Below, one piece after another: positions 11,687 to 23,584 of a DNA stretch of 64,000 nt. How positions within the stretch are numbered: position 1 is the first letter of the stretch; each line of letters starts with the position of its first letter. The notes below the pieces were generated by a model. That model searched no databases and had not been told where the DNA came from. It saw nothing but the letters and a program-made list of their open reading frames with translations. This DNA comes from Selaginella tamariscina (lineage: Eukaryota > Streptophyta > Lycopodiopsida > Selaginellales > Selaginellaceae): assembly GCA_003024785.1 (NCBI GenBank), contig PUQB01000633.1, positions 1 to 64,000 on the forward strand, in the 5' to 3' direction. Made by a program: the position numbers and the translations under genes.

Positions 11687-12753
11687 AACAAGAAGATCAA
11701 ACATCTAAAATCCTTGGCATGTGAACCATGGAAAGCGGAGTTTTACCGTAAGAGTACCATCCTTAAGATAGCCACCATGTAGGATTTTCTTCAGTGAAAT
11801 AAATTGATCGATTCCAGACCATCTGGTAGACTCATCAATCACCTTATGTCAGTAAGCTGCACATGAATTCATATAAATCACGAACAAAGCTTATAAACAA
11901 ATTGCTTACTTTTGATGTAGTGGGCATACTCTTTAAGAATGCTCAATTTAGCATTCAAGTCATGTCCAGAGTTGTATCGGTGACGGCTTTGAGAAACAAA
12001 GACAACTAACCACCGTGGGAAGAGTCTTTACGAGCGTACAGTTTCCTGTAAAGTTGTTAAAAGCTATTACATAACTCCAAGTGTTAAAATAACAAAGTTA
12101 CAGTCGAAGCCTGCAGTCATCCATATTCATACATTGTCCCGCGTGGGCGTGTTCCCATAGTTGATGTGTGGCAGTACGTCACTTCACATGTCACACAGAC
12201 ATAGTTTGTCAATACAAAATTACCCACACGCACGCACATACACACAATTTATGTACCTTGAGTTTGTAAAAAATTTTCAGCTTCAGCTTTGAGAGGGCTG
12301 ACGGGTCTGTTGAAAGCAATCGAGCCACACATTGTATTGCAAAGTCTACACTCATAGGGAGTGTCAACAGCTTTTCCAAGCAAGCTTCAATACAACACTC
12401 TGATCCACGAGAAGAACATCCAGCAGCTCATGTTGGTTCAGGGTTCCGTTCCAAGGTACAGAAATTTTAGAAATTCGATGGTTGCAGTTGCCTCTGCATA
12501 GTAAAAGCTTGTTAAATTTGTGTGTCTTTTTACCAAGGAAGAATACCTGATTCACTGTTTGCTTGGACTTGCAGTCCATTCCACTCGTAAATAGCTGTTT
12601 ATATCATATATTAACACACACACACACACACCCAGATGAAACAACACTCCAGAGTGAGAGCTAGCATCCATACACACACTCTCATACACGCACAGAACTT
12701 TCTTGAAGAAGAGACACACATATGTTCTTTCTCTTCTTACACACACGCACCCT
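11687..12753. other. Gene-free stretch
   Basis: No gene is supported. The minus-strand frame at 12364-12579 has no recognisable domain or start context. CA-rich microsatellites lie near 12230 and 12615. Confidence 0.45.
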
Positions 12754-13002
12754 AACGTTGTGACTAAAATGGGAATGTCTATAATCTTATTTTTTTAATA
12801 ATTAATAATTTTAATTATTTAATTTACATTTTTAATATAAAAATAAATTTTAGAATATATATATTTAAAGAAAGAATATTTCTTAAAATGTATGTTTAAA
12901 TATTAATAATTATTAGGTATTAATTAATAGATATAAGTATTAATTAAAGATTTTTTTTATATTCTCATTTTTATTTATCATTTCCATTTTAATTATAATG
13001 TT
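12754..13002. mobile_element. MITE, element-3 family (copy 1)
   Basis: A 249-bp AT-rich, non-coding unit with inverted ends: AACGTTGTGACTAAAATGGG on the left, and AACATTATAATTAAAATGG on the complement of the right. The interior matches the MITE at 50323-50565. The terminal GTTGTAACTAAAATGGG-type sequence is also the terminal repeat of the 13 kb element 3, so this looks like a non-autonomous derivative of that family. No target duplication is evident. Confidence 0.7.
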
Positions 13003-13956
13003 CATAGTTCTGTGTTAGATTTAGGATAGAAAGTGTTTGACCCAAATCTTTTTATGTAGCTCGATGCTTACTTATTCAAATATATTTAGGATGAATAAAT
13101 CTTAAAGAAACATTCATTTAATGTGTTAACAATATATTTTAATAATTTTGATATTTTGGTAGAGGTGTCATAGGTTTTTAATCCGGAACAATATTTCAAG
13201 GATAATGGTGGTTTCCGAAGCAAGTCGAAAGTATGTATGCACATATATATTTTAAAAAAATATGTGTGTGTACTTGTGATAGACATACGTTAAAGTTAAC
13301 ACAGAGAAGAAAGGGAAATGAAATGAATAACTGGCATTAACACGTGTAAACAAGTTGATAATACTCACACATGGTAAGCTTAAATATAGAACAATAATAA
13401 TTAATCTTTTAATAATTATTTTCAGCATTTTGTTATAAATTAAGAATCTTCTTTGTATACTAAATTTCATTTTGTAATATGCTATCTTTACACTAGGCTA
13501 GAGAAAACTATGGTCACCTTTCCCTCCACCCCAATTAAGGTATTAGATGGTCGTGTTAGCATAGATTTAACATATGGCGGGAAAGTGTTTGAACGATTGT
13601 TATCCAAACAAAATTTATGTGGCTCGATTGTTACTTATTCATCTCAAATATCATATCTATACCTCGATCCATACTTATTCATCCCAACAAATTTCATATT
13701 TTCATATTTGATTTTGCATCTTCCTTCGATAGGTTTTCTTATACTGGATATTGCTGCCCTATCCATTGTACAAAGCTTGCGTTACCATTTCGCTTCTTTG
13801 TAATACTAATCTATCTATTTCTGTGTAATTAGATGCCATGAACGCCATCAATGCGATCATCTTTGCATATGGACATGTAATATAACACACACAGAGACAC
13901 ACATACCCGTACATATGTATATATATGGCTACAACAATAAAGAAAAAGTACTTGGA
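13003..13956. other. AT-rich spacer with a short direct duplication
   Basis: No gene is supported. About 50-60 bp around 13028-13078 (AAAGTGTTTGA ... GCTCGATG ... TTACTTATTCA) recurs in diverged form at 13584-13643. The ORFs at 13453-13832 have no recognisable domain. Confidence 0.4.
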
Positions 13957-13982
13957 TGCACGTTGTAACTAAAGTGGGCAAG
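13957..13982 (+). repeat. Left terminal inverted repeat of element 3
   Basis: TGCACGTTGTAACTAAAGTG and a further GGCAAG match the complement of 27075-27100 at most positions, and match the ends of the two MITEs at 12754 and 50323. Confidence 0.72.
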
Positions 13983-14539
13983 ATACGTGAAAATGGGAAT
14001 ATAAAATAAATTACTAATTAATACTTAAGTTTTAATTATTAATTAATTATTTAATTAATATGTAATTAAGCCTTAATATTAATTAATTAACAAATTAATC
14101 CTTTAATAACTTTACTTAGCAAGGAATATTCCTAAAATATCTTAAAATATTCATATTATTCTTTGTTCTAAAAATAATTCACAACAATTAAAAAATACTA
14201 TCAAACATAATTACAAATGAAATCATTTCCTTATCAACATGTTATTTCTTTATAAATACTTTCTTACTAACCATACAGAGAAATCTCCTCATTTTGTTTA
14301 AATCATCACTCTCCGAATTAATCAAATCATTTTGGTCAATATCTTATGTTGTTGCCACCACCTAACACTCTTACGAATGCAGTTAGGAGTTGCCATCCTT
14401 GTTAATACATAAGATGTAATAAGACAGGTCTGCATAAAGGCTCATCTAAAAATTGACGTTCCTTATTGTAAAGCGCCCGGTTATTCCTTCATTTTATAAA
14501 AATCAAAATCACAGAAAGAAAAGCGTTAGGAAATATTTG

Positions 14540-15135
14540 ATACGGTGGATACTGCTCAAAAATTTTCGAGATTCTTCTTTCTAGGCACGTATCTAAGTAG
14601 TTCACTAGCTCATCCATGGTATGGTATCAGAATATGGATCGAAAGTGATTGGATGAATACAAGCAATGTTTTGGTTGAGCATAGCCTTCTGAGGAGAGTT
14701 GTCTACTACTAAGATATGTGCATTCTTCATTATCCTTAAGCGACTGATCTCCCCATGAGTCCCAATTTTCTTTCATTCTTGAAGAAGTATGGCTTGCTTT
14801 CCTTTCCTATATTGTGAAATTCGAGAGGTTTATAACATATTCGCTGGTCAAAATCCAATCTTTACGAATCACCTCTTCTGCAACACTACAATGTTTCTAA
14901 GCAAATTCAAGCGGTGTCAAGTTATGAATCTGCATGCATGACCAAATCCCACAAGTGCACCCATCTCCTTAAGCTTTTGAAAGAGACGATCAACCCTGGA
15001 CGAAAAATAATATCATATCGAAATTTACCATGACAAGGAATGAAATCTCCTTGTTTGATTTCTTTTTTCTATCCTCGGGCCTTTGTCGATGAAGCAGAAC
15101 ACCATTGACATCCAATATGGCCATGTAACATGGGG
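14540..15135 (-). pseudogene. FCP1/NIF-type HAD phosphatase-like gene fragment
   Basis: Minus strand near 15125-15080 reads MAILDVNGVLLHR, resembling the motif I strand of plant FCP1/NIF-family phosphatase-like proteins. Downstream, near 14800-14720, the frames give NWDSWGDQS. At about 14720-14600 they give ILVVDNSPQKAMLNQNIACIHPITF, like the family's C-terminal segment with its second acidic motif. Frames are interrupted by stops and shifts, so it is a relic. It lies inside element 3, close to its left end, and may be a captured host fragment or an older local gene. Confidence 0.5.
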
Positions 15136-15898
15136 TAGTGTTGCCTCTTGAATGCTTTGCAACTCACTTGTTTGCTCCCTTTCACATTTATTGTTGCACT
15201 ATATCGTTGCCTATCCCTTTATCATTTAATTGTACATCATCCTTATAAGATTCAGATATTGCAGGTGCTGAAGAAATGATTTAGGAACTGAAGCTAATAA
15301 AAATGATGATGAAAAACGAAGTGGCCCCATGGTAACGATGTTTTGAGCTGCATTATTATCCATTTCCTGCATGAACTCTGTCATTCTGACATGTGGCACA
15401 AGAAATTGTCGCCAAACCCCTCTCTTACCTCATGGCAATGCTGAAAATCCATGTTCTCAATTGTTTCATTACATCTGCAAAATGATAATTAGCTGACCTT
15501 ATAATTATCAAGGTATATTATTTACCTTGTTAATGTGTGACCCATGTTTGAACTAAAAGCTTCATTAATCCTTGAGAATTTATTTTCTGTACAAATATAA
15601 ACGAAATATACAAAAATGCCTTATGTTACACTCATTTACAACTATTCGTCACTCTAAGCATTCAATAAAATTTCTTCGCTATTACCTTCTGAGTGAGGCG
15701 AGAAGGTCTAAGCCGCTTGTGAGATGGTTCATGATCTTCCGTATTTTCTGTTGATGTTTCCATATGTGAATGTTCTGTACTCCTCGACATAACTTCCGGT
15801 CCAATTTGATTGAAGTTCGTTCTCCTGAGACTCCGAATTGAACCAGATTCGTCTTCAGAGCTATCGCACTTCTGGAGGGAACTTTCTCAAATACTCCT

Positions 15899-18513
15899 TT
15901 ATGGATTCGTTGGGGTACTCAGTTGAGACCTATCTATCCACTTGTTCAGGTCCTCAACCATGGTCTTATCCTTTTCAACGGCAAACACACATGTATGCCG
16001 AAGGTAATCCTTCAAGACGGACCCCCTAGTGCAGTAGTCAAAAACCCATGCATCACTGTGAGGACCCTGATCAAGTTGACGATGCTCCGTGCCGCTTGAC
16101 TTGTAATGTTTGGATAACGTACATTGCCGAATACGTCTCACCTATCGGTGTATCGGATGGAGGTTCAGGGCCGTTGGTGCAAACAGATGCCTGGCCAGTC
16201 ATTTGGAAGCTTGAAATTGTTTGGCGCATTCCTAACAACCAAGTGAACAACGGTATCAATGCACTTGGGATTAGCATCGTTCATATAAAATCCTGTCCAA
16301 CGATGTCTATTCTTCTTGGCGAAGGCGAAGGCAAAAGTATCGGTGACATGAGCAAGAATCAAGAAATAAATACCTGAAAAAGTAGGTATCAGTGAAGAGC
16401 GCAAGCATGAATTCAATAATAAATACCTTCTATGTATATGCTTGCACGGCTAAGTTTCTCCACCAGATCCTCTAGTGCCCTATCTGTCGAAAGATTTTTT
16501 GACACCCGCCGATCCATCACGAACAATTGAAACGGTTTCCTACAAGCAGTGATGTTACCCCATAAAGTCTCCGAATCTAACAACAAACATCTGTAGGGCT
16601 TGTCGTGATTCGTAGCATCCTCCTTTATAAGGTTCAATTCGGTTCTCTCTGCTGAAGGACTGCCATAAGAGAAGGCGTCATCCCAATGTTCTCCTTTTTG
16701 GCGTTGGCGTGCAATAGATTCTTGCCTAGATCTTCCGATTGGTTCACCCATTCGACAAGCATATCATCGTTCGTCACATGCAAATATTTGCTGACCTCTT
16801 CATATGTTGAAGTCGAGGTCCAACCCAGTTTGTGGCAGTGTATTCCCAACCACTCCTTGAAATGCCTGACCGTCTTCAACTCCATTGCCTTGAGATGAAA
16901 AGGAGAGGTTGGGCTGCTGTTATTAATTTGTAGTTTGCCATCGATCACCAAATCAGCCAAGACTTCCATCTCCTCCATCGTTGTTCCATTTAAAGGCTTC
17001 AACCATGTGAGCTTGAAATCGTTGTCTACATCCTTTGTAGATTGAACAGACTTAGCCTTCGGCGTCTTACTGGGTTTCTTTGCAGACTTTTCTGAGGGCT
17101 CCCCTTCACTTGTCTGCTTCTTCTTCAGTGTTCCTTTTGAAAAGGATTCCATAATCCCCAACCATTTGGCAAAGATCCTATCTTCGGGGCAAGAAATCAA
17201 CATCATCAGAAAGATGTTTCCTTCCCGCCCACCTGGGCAAAATCAACTGCTGCAATTTCTTCAACTCTCTGAGGAAAAAGACAGATTAATATACCGGCGA
17301 GATAAATCCCGCCCAAACAATTTGCTTACCCGGTATTCCGCAGATTGTGTATTCCCTGCAGCTCTTTGTGGTCGCTGAAGAGATTCCCACACGGCTCGCG
17401 TGTGTTTAAACTTCTCCCATATTTTGCTGTTGTAGTGGTTGGTGTCGGCAGCGTCCCATTCCGCCGATAACTTATGGTACTGCTCGATTGTGAGATTCGG
17501 CTTAGCTAAAAACGCCGATCTTTTTGTCAGCTTCTCACGGGTATGCTCGGAAAGTTTTGTTGCCATCGTTCCTTTGTTGTGTTCATCGAGAAGTCGTTGG
17601 GCTGCCGTTATTGTGTGCTGGCCACTAATGATGTAGTACTTGATAGATTTTTATTCTCCGTCTGAATCTTCATGAGTTGTTCTGGTGTTGTGATCCAGAC
17701 TTTGTCAGCGCCCTTTTCTTTCATAGTATGGACACAAAACAGCATTATGTGGAACGGTATAAGAATTGTCGTCCTTCATCTTCTCCATGAGCTCAGCTAC
17801 ACGTTCCTGGTTGAGTGGCCTGTAATTGAAGTTTGGGTTGACGCTGCAATATTTAACCCTACAAGGATAAATCTTTTCATCCAACATCATTTCCTTGTGA
17901 CTTATTGCAGCATGAGATGCCACAGGTGCAGCTGACAAAACGATTGATGATTTTCTTTTGCGATCCGAATCAACATGTGTGATCCCCGACTGCAGCTGTT
18001 CTAGTGTTCTCGGCACACTCTCCAGCTCCCAAAGCTTCCTAAGCAAATTGAACATGATCTGTAGAGAACCTGAGATCGAGCCACCCTCTCAATCTCCCTT
18101 ATGATGTCGCTGTGTTCTTCTTCAATGTGAAGAGGGACGATTGCTCCACTTGTGGATGTTCTATATTGTGAAGCAATCTCTGCTGAAAATACACCTACTT
18201 GATGAGTCTGAAGATTTTAAGTAGACATCTAATTGGATTCCCTCATAGATGGGCTTTCGTTGAGCTGAAGAAGAACTCCACGGTCAATCATTAGTGAACA
18301 CGTGAACATCATTATCCACAAGTCGACAGAGATTATGTTATAACTGGCGACCTCTGGATCCGAGAACGTGACATTGGATGGAACAAGGCATATCTGTCGA
18401 GAATCATCCAATCTGGGTTCGCAGCCTGCTTTCAGGTGCTTGACTAGCGAATCTACTTTCCATTGTTTTGCTTGTCCATGAGATGTGACAGAGGTTAATT
18501 TGACAGCAACCAT
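15899..18513 (-). pseudogene. ParB-like/DNA-methyltransferase-like gene relic, second family (element 3)
   Basis: Read from ATG 18513 downward. After a poorly conserved N-terminus (18513-18229), a ParB-like region begins near 17860 (CSVNPNFNYRPLNQERVAELMEKMK). It continues with KYYIISGQHTITAAQRLL at about 17650-17590, where ParB/sulfiredoxin proteins have a G-x-H-R loop. A lysine/serine-rich linker (17150-17020) precedes a segment with CLLLDSETLWG (about 16600-16560) at the methyltransferase motif IV position. A C-terminal WVFDYCTRGSVLKDYL...VFAVEKD (about 16035-15950) resembles motif I and the acidic loop after it. The domain order equals the copy A/B protein but similarity is low. At least four frame changes are needed. 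The intron at about 17271-17331 contains a copy of the element's palindrome. Confidence 0.62.
17297..17316. repeat. Single GGCGGGATT-type palindrome inside an intron
   Basis: The complement reads GGCGGGATTTATCTCGCCGG within the GT...AG intron of the ParB-methyltransferase-like gene. It is one diverged unit of the palindrome that forms arrays at 19.1-19.3 and 22.9-23.3 kb. Confidence 0.6.
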
Positions 18514-18519
18514 GGTTGC

Positions 18520-19080
18520 TCCAATGCGTTTTTTATCTTAAAATATGGCCAAGTTGATTCCAGAATCCCATGCCCATCTCTTCTCCTGCTCTCGTCTTCA
18601 ATGTCACCTCAATTCCACATCTGTATAAACAGTATTTAATTCTTCAAGCACATATCCGAGTATAACAGATTTTATTTTAATTCTTACCCTGAATTTGACG
18701 ACGACTCCATACTAATCACTGAATCTCCTTATTTGATTAAATCGTCCTTTTGCAAAATAAACTATGAATACAATTTATATAAAAACGCACAAACACTTGT
18801 CTAAACCCGAATATACAAAAATAATACACTGATAAATTCACATACACCTGAGAGAAGTGGACAGGATTAACTGTCCGAAGCTAACATTTGTGATAGTGCA
18901 AAAAATGATAACATTTGGTTTTAGAACCACCACAAATGTGAGCTTTGGACAGTTATACATGGTTTACTGGCTTTTACTCAAAATATTATGATAAGCAAAA
19001 TATTATGATAAGATGATAAAAGTAAACAAAATGAGATATGCAACTTATATATAGTCATAAACATATATATTCACATGGAA
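18520..19080. other. Upstream region of the element 3 ParB-type gene
   Basis: No gene is supported. The sequence is AT-rich, with candidate splice-type junctions near 18540-18690 suggesting untranslated leader exons, and it runs into the palindrome array. Confidence 0.35.
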
Positions 19081-19082
19081 GG

Positions 19083-19312
19083 TGCGGCGGGATTTATCTC
19101 GCCACATCTTTTATGCCTCCTAAAGAGTGGGCGGGATTAATCTCGCCACCTTTCTGGAGGCCCTGAATGGGTGTGCGGGATTAATCCCACCACCTTTCTT
19201 GTTCTCAGAGAGAATTGGGCAGGATTTATTTCTCACACCCCTTCAGGGGCTCCAGAAAGGCGGCGGGATTAATCCCGCCCACCATGTAAGGGATGGTGAA
19301 ATTAATCCACCA
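19083..19312. repeat. Palindrome array 1, GGCGGGATTAATCCCGCC units
   Basis: Six units (about 19084, 19130, 19173, 19218, 19261 and 19293) at roughly 44-bp spacing, some diverged (for example GCGGGATTAATCCCACC). The spacers are partly related (CACCTTTCTGGAGGCCC-like). It lies upstream of the ParB-methyltransferase-like gene. GGCGGGA resembles an E2F half-site, and GGATTAATCC is the palindromic core. Confidence 0.82.
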
Positions 19313-19429
19313 CCCTTCTCAGTTCCCTCCATTGGTATTTTGTAAACCTTTTTCGTCTCAGACAGAGTTAGTAAAGGGGCTTAGCGTGTGTGCGAGAGAT
19401 AAAATTAATAAATAAAAAATTATACAGAT

Positions 19430-19866
19430 AAAAACACACACATATATATGTGTGTATATATATATATATAATATATATATATATGTATGTATGTATGTAT
19501 GTATAGGAGTGTACGTGTGTGTGCAAGAGATAGATAAATAAATAAAATTATACAATACTGGTACACATAATATATGTGTATATATGTACATAGGTATATA
19601 TATGCGTGTATATGTATATCGTGTGTATGCGTGTGAGCGAAACAAATAAAATCATACAGATAAACAAACACACACACACAATATATACACAGGAGTGTGC
19701 GTGTGTGTGGAAAGATAAAACTAATAAATAAATAAAATTATATAGATAAACACACATATATATGTGTGTATATAGATATATAACCCATAGAGAAGAGAGA
19801 GAGTCTGTGAATATATAAGCATATATATAAACTAGTGTTGTATACTATTTGTTAATATGCATTGAT

Positions 19867-19913
<47 letters not shown>

Positions 19914-20660
19914 GTAAAGCAGTGTGCGTGTGTGTGGGAGAGATAGATCAATAAAAAAAATTATATAGATACTGGTACACATAATATATGTGTATATTGT
20001 ATAGGTATATATATATATGTGTATATGTATATCATGTGTATGCATGTGTGAGTGAAACAAATAAAATCATACAGATAAACAAACACACACCCACAACACA
20101 TATATATACACAGGAGTGTGCGTGTGTGTGCGAGAGATAGATCAATAAATAAAATTATACGCACATTCCTATACATATATACATACATACATATACACAC
20201 ACACACAGATCTCACATGTGTGCACAGCCGCCGCCTCTTGAAACCCTAAGAATATACCTAACCCTAAAGGAATTAAATTATATATTAACCCTAATAGAAT
20301 ATTCCTTCTGAGAATATACTTAAATCCTAAAAAGAATAAAATATAGATTCGCCCTAAACGAATATTCTTTCATTATATTATTAGCGCGTGCATGTGCGTG
20401 GGTGTATCACATACACCCAAAAATATAAATCATGCAGGGATTTAACATGTGTGTGTCCATGAGAGTGTTAAAGTTTCATGTGTATCATACATACATACAC
20501 ACATAGTTTTATACACATAGACATACATACATATTAGTACATAATATTAGAGAGACAGAGTACATATTATGGATCATATTGTGTATGTTTGAGAGAAGAG
20601 AGACAGTACATATTAACATGGATCATGCATGGTGTGTATGCATGAGAAAAGAGAGAGTGT
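19430..20660. repeat. Complex TA/TG/GA microsatellite region
   Basis: Long TA, TATG and GTGTGC tracts alternate with AGATAGATCAATAAATAAAAT-like units. A pure (AT)n run lies at about 19871-19899. Similar blocks of about 230 bp recur near 19400, 19520, 19690, 19920 and 20110, so the region has been amplified in segments. ORFs here are translations of the repeats and not genes. Confidence 0.7.
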
Positions 20661-20739
20661 TAAAGTATTAAATTCATACACATTGCATATATATAACATA
20701 TATACATACACATGTGTATACACACAGACATACATACAT

Positions 20740-21320
20740 ATTACATGGGTTTAGGGTTTTGGATTTAGGATGGATCATGCATGGTGTGTATGTATGAGAG
20801 AAGAGAGAGTGTTGAAAAATTATTTTTGTACACATTGCATATATTAGTACACATGTATACTTACACATATTATACATAGATATACATACATAGTATATGA
20901 GAGAAGAGAGACAATACATATTATGGATCATGCATGGTATGTATTTACACAGACATACATACATATTAGTACATAATATTAGAGAGACCGAGTACATATT
21001 ATAGATCATGCATGGTGTGTATGTTTGAGAGAAGAGAGACAGTACATATTAACATAGATCATGCATGGTGTGTATGTATGAGAGAAGAGAGAAAGTACAC
21101 ATATATACATACAGAGTACACATATATACATACACATGTGTATACACACAGACATACATACATATTACATGAGTAAATTCATTGTGTTACATATTAGGGT
21201 TTAGGGTTTAGGGTTTAGGGTGGATCATGCATGGTGTGAAGAGAGAGTGTTGAAAATTATTTTTGTACACACATGTATACACAGGGTTTAGGGTTTAGGG
21301 TTTAGGGTTTGCTCCCAACA
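20740..21320. repeat. Interstitial telomere-type repeats (TTTAGGG)
   Basis: TTTAGGG occurs as short tandem runs at about 21190-21222 and 21284-21319 (three to four units each), with a degenerate copy near 20748. They sit among repeated blocks containing GGATCATGCATGGTGTGTATG. This is the common plant telomere unit, here in an internal position. Confidence 0.75.
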
Positions 21321-21329
21321 AGCTTAATA

Positions 21330-22870
21330 TAAATATTACACATGTAAATTCAATGTGTTACATACACACAGATTGAGTACATATATCATACATGCGTTGA
21401 ACATGATGTTTTTAATAAAGAAGCAACATATTTCTTCAGTTTGGTTTATGTGTGTGTGCATATGTGTTTTTGTAAGTTTTGTAATGCGTGTGTAAATTTA
21501 TGATTGTGTTTATATATGTGTGCAAAACAAACATCGAATAATTAAGAAAATAATATTAATAAACACACTATGAACATATTTTAAATTATACATAATAATA
21601 TATGATTTTATCTAATATATAGCCATATATAGTTTTAATAATATATATTAATTTAATATTGATAAAAAGGTTTAACATTGAAATATTCTTGAAATAATAA
21701 GAAATTAATTGAGAAATCCCATTAATATATACAAATGTAAATTAAGTACTCAAATAATTAACTAAATTAATTATCATAATCATGTTTAATATTGGAATAT
21801 TCTTGGAATAATAAGAAAATAATAAAGAATATCCCATTAATATAAAGAAGATTAATTACTCAAGTAATTAAGGAAATGATATTAATATACACACTATGAA
21901 CATATTTTAAATTATACATAATAATCATCATTTTATCTAATATATAGTCATATATAGTTTTAATATATATATTTAATTATTGATAATAAGGTTTAACACA
22001 GGAATATTCTTGAAATAATAACAAATTAATTGAGAAAATCCCATTAATATATACAAATGTAGAATAATTACTGCAATAATTAAGAACAAGACTAATTTAA
22101 TTATGATAATCAGGTTTAATATTAGAATATTTTCAAATATTAATAAATAATAAAGAATATCCCATTGATACTAGGAAATGAAATAAATACTCGAGTAATT
22201 AAGAAATAATAATAATAAACAGACTATGAATATATTTTAAATGATACATATAATATATCAATTTATTTATTGTATAAGTATATATTTATATATATATATA
22301 ATATAAATATACTTGAATACTAAGAATGTAGAATATAGTCTAAAATTTCGTAATATTAAACAGCTTGAATCACTTGAATAACATTAAATGCAATTTTAAA
22401 ATACTCATTGGAACTGGAGAGTATATATGTCAGAGTGTCGGATATTTGTGTCAACTCATCTTAAATTTTATTTTCTGTTCTTTTTAAAAAATTTGAATTT
22501 CTGACATATGTATTGTCGGTCTGACATGTAAATTTGAAAATGCATTTAATTTCCCACTCAAATTCAGATCTGGTTCTTTCTCCGGCAAGGGTTTCTTCAT
22601 TTCTGTATTTTTCACTCTTTAGATCTTCTTTTTTCTTCATAGTGATCATCTCAGGAGCGAGATTAAATTGGGTGCTATTCTTTATAGGAAAGCACGGCGC
22701 CTTCAGTGCTGTTTACAAGTAAGTATTAAAAAATTTAAAAATACTTATAAAGATTCACTCTCTTACATTCTCTCTTAAAATTACAATTTAGGGGTTTAGG
22801 AATGCATTAGGATTATAATATATTCCGTTAGGGATTTATCCCGTTTAAATATCCTTTTAACTTAATATTC
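21330..22870. other. AT-rich spacer with internally repeated blocks
   Basis: No gene is supported. Blocks of about 300-330 bp (for example TTTAATATTGGAATATTCTT followed by AATAATAAGAAA) recur in diverged form between 21540 and 22200. A short leader-like stretch at 22560-22720 ends in a GTAAGT donor (about 22719). Confidence 0.45.
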
Positions 22871-22876
22871 TAGGTT

Positions 22877-23345
22877 AACCGGCGGCGGGATTAATCCGGC
22901 CATTTCTTTTCGCCTCTTCGAAGAGGTGGCGGGATTAATCCCGCCACCATCTCTCGGGCAATGCTTCTCCGCCACTGAAAAGAGTGGCGGGATTAATCCC
23001 GCCGATAACCTTCTCAACTGATGAAGAGTTACCAGAATTTATTAGAAAGAGTTGTCGGCGGGATTAATCCCGCCAACCATTTTAGGAGGCAGGGAAGGGG
23101 TGGCGGGATTAATCTCGCCACCATTCCCTGTTTTAAATTTGGGGACAGGATTTATCCCGAGATCTCTTTGAAATCATAGTTTTGGAGAGAGTTATGTGCG
23201 GGTTTAATCCCGCACCCATTCCCCGTCGTAAGAATTGTGGGCGGGATTAATCCCGCCGACTCTCTCCGAAGGGGTTGAGTCGGCGGGGATTAATCCGCCG
23301 ACCGTTCCTCGTCGGAGGGATTCGTGGGCGGGATTAATCCGCCCA
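22877..23345. repeat. Palindrome array 2, GGCGGGATTAATCCCGCC units
   Basis: About ten units (near 22881, 22926, 22984, 23055, 23100, 23143, 23197, 23238, 23281 and 23326) at 40-70 bp spacing. Several are perfect 18-bp palindromes, some extended by GT/AC on either side. The array ends about 240 bp before the DUF7869-type gene and is separated from array 1 by about 3.5 kb. Confidence 0.85.
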
Positions 23346-23584
23346 TCAGTTGTATTAATCAAACATGAGATATTATCTCTAAACATAATTATGTATTATT
23401 GCATATGCATATTATTAAGTAACCGTAATTCAGATTTCTTAGAAATATTGCATAAACAGATATCATAAATAATACAATTATTTATGTGCAGGACAATATG
23501 TTTAATACTGGAATAAGTATGTCTTCTTCGGAACAACGAGATAGTTGGCACTGGAACTGTGGAAGTTCGAGATAATAATGCATC

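Noticed and set aside
13453..13832. ORFs of 116 and 71 codons
   Set aside because: AT-rich, overlapping in two frames, with hydrophobic low-complexity content and no domain; no gene is called.
19358..20215. Several minus-strand ORFs rich in Tyr, Ile, Thr and His
   Set aside because: Translations of TA/TG microsatellites, with no domain and no codon bias.
22877..23345. Regular palindromic repeats with 40-70 bp spacing resemble a CRISPR array
   Set aside because: Spacers are partly related to each other, repeats diverge in sequence, there are no cas genes, and introns and LTR elements show this is a eukaryotic genome.
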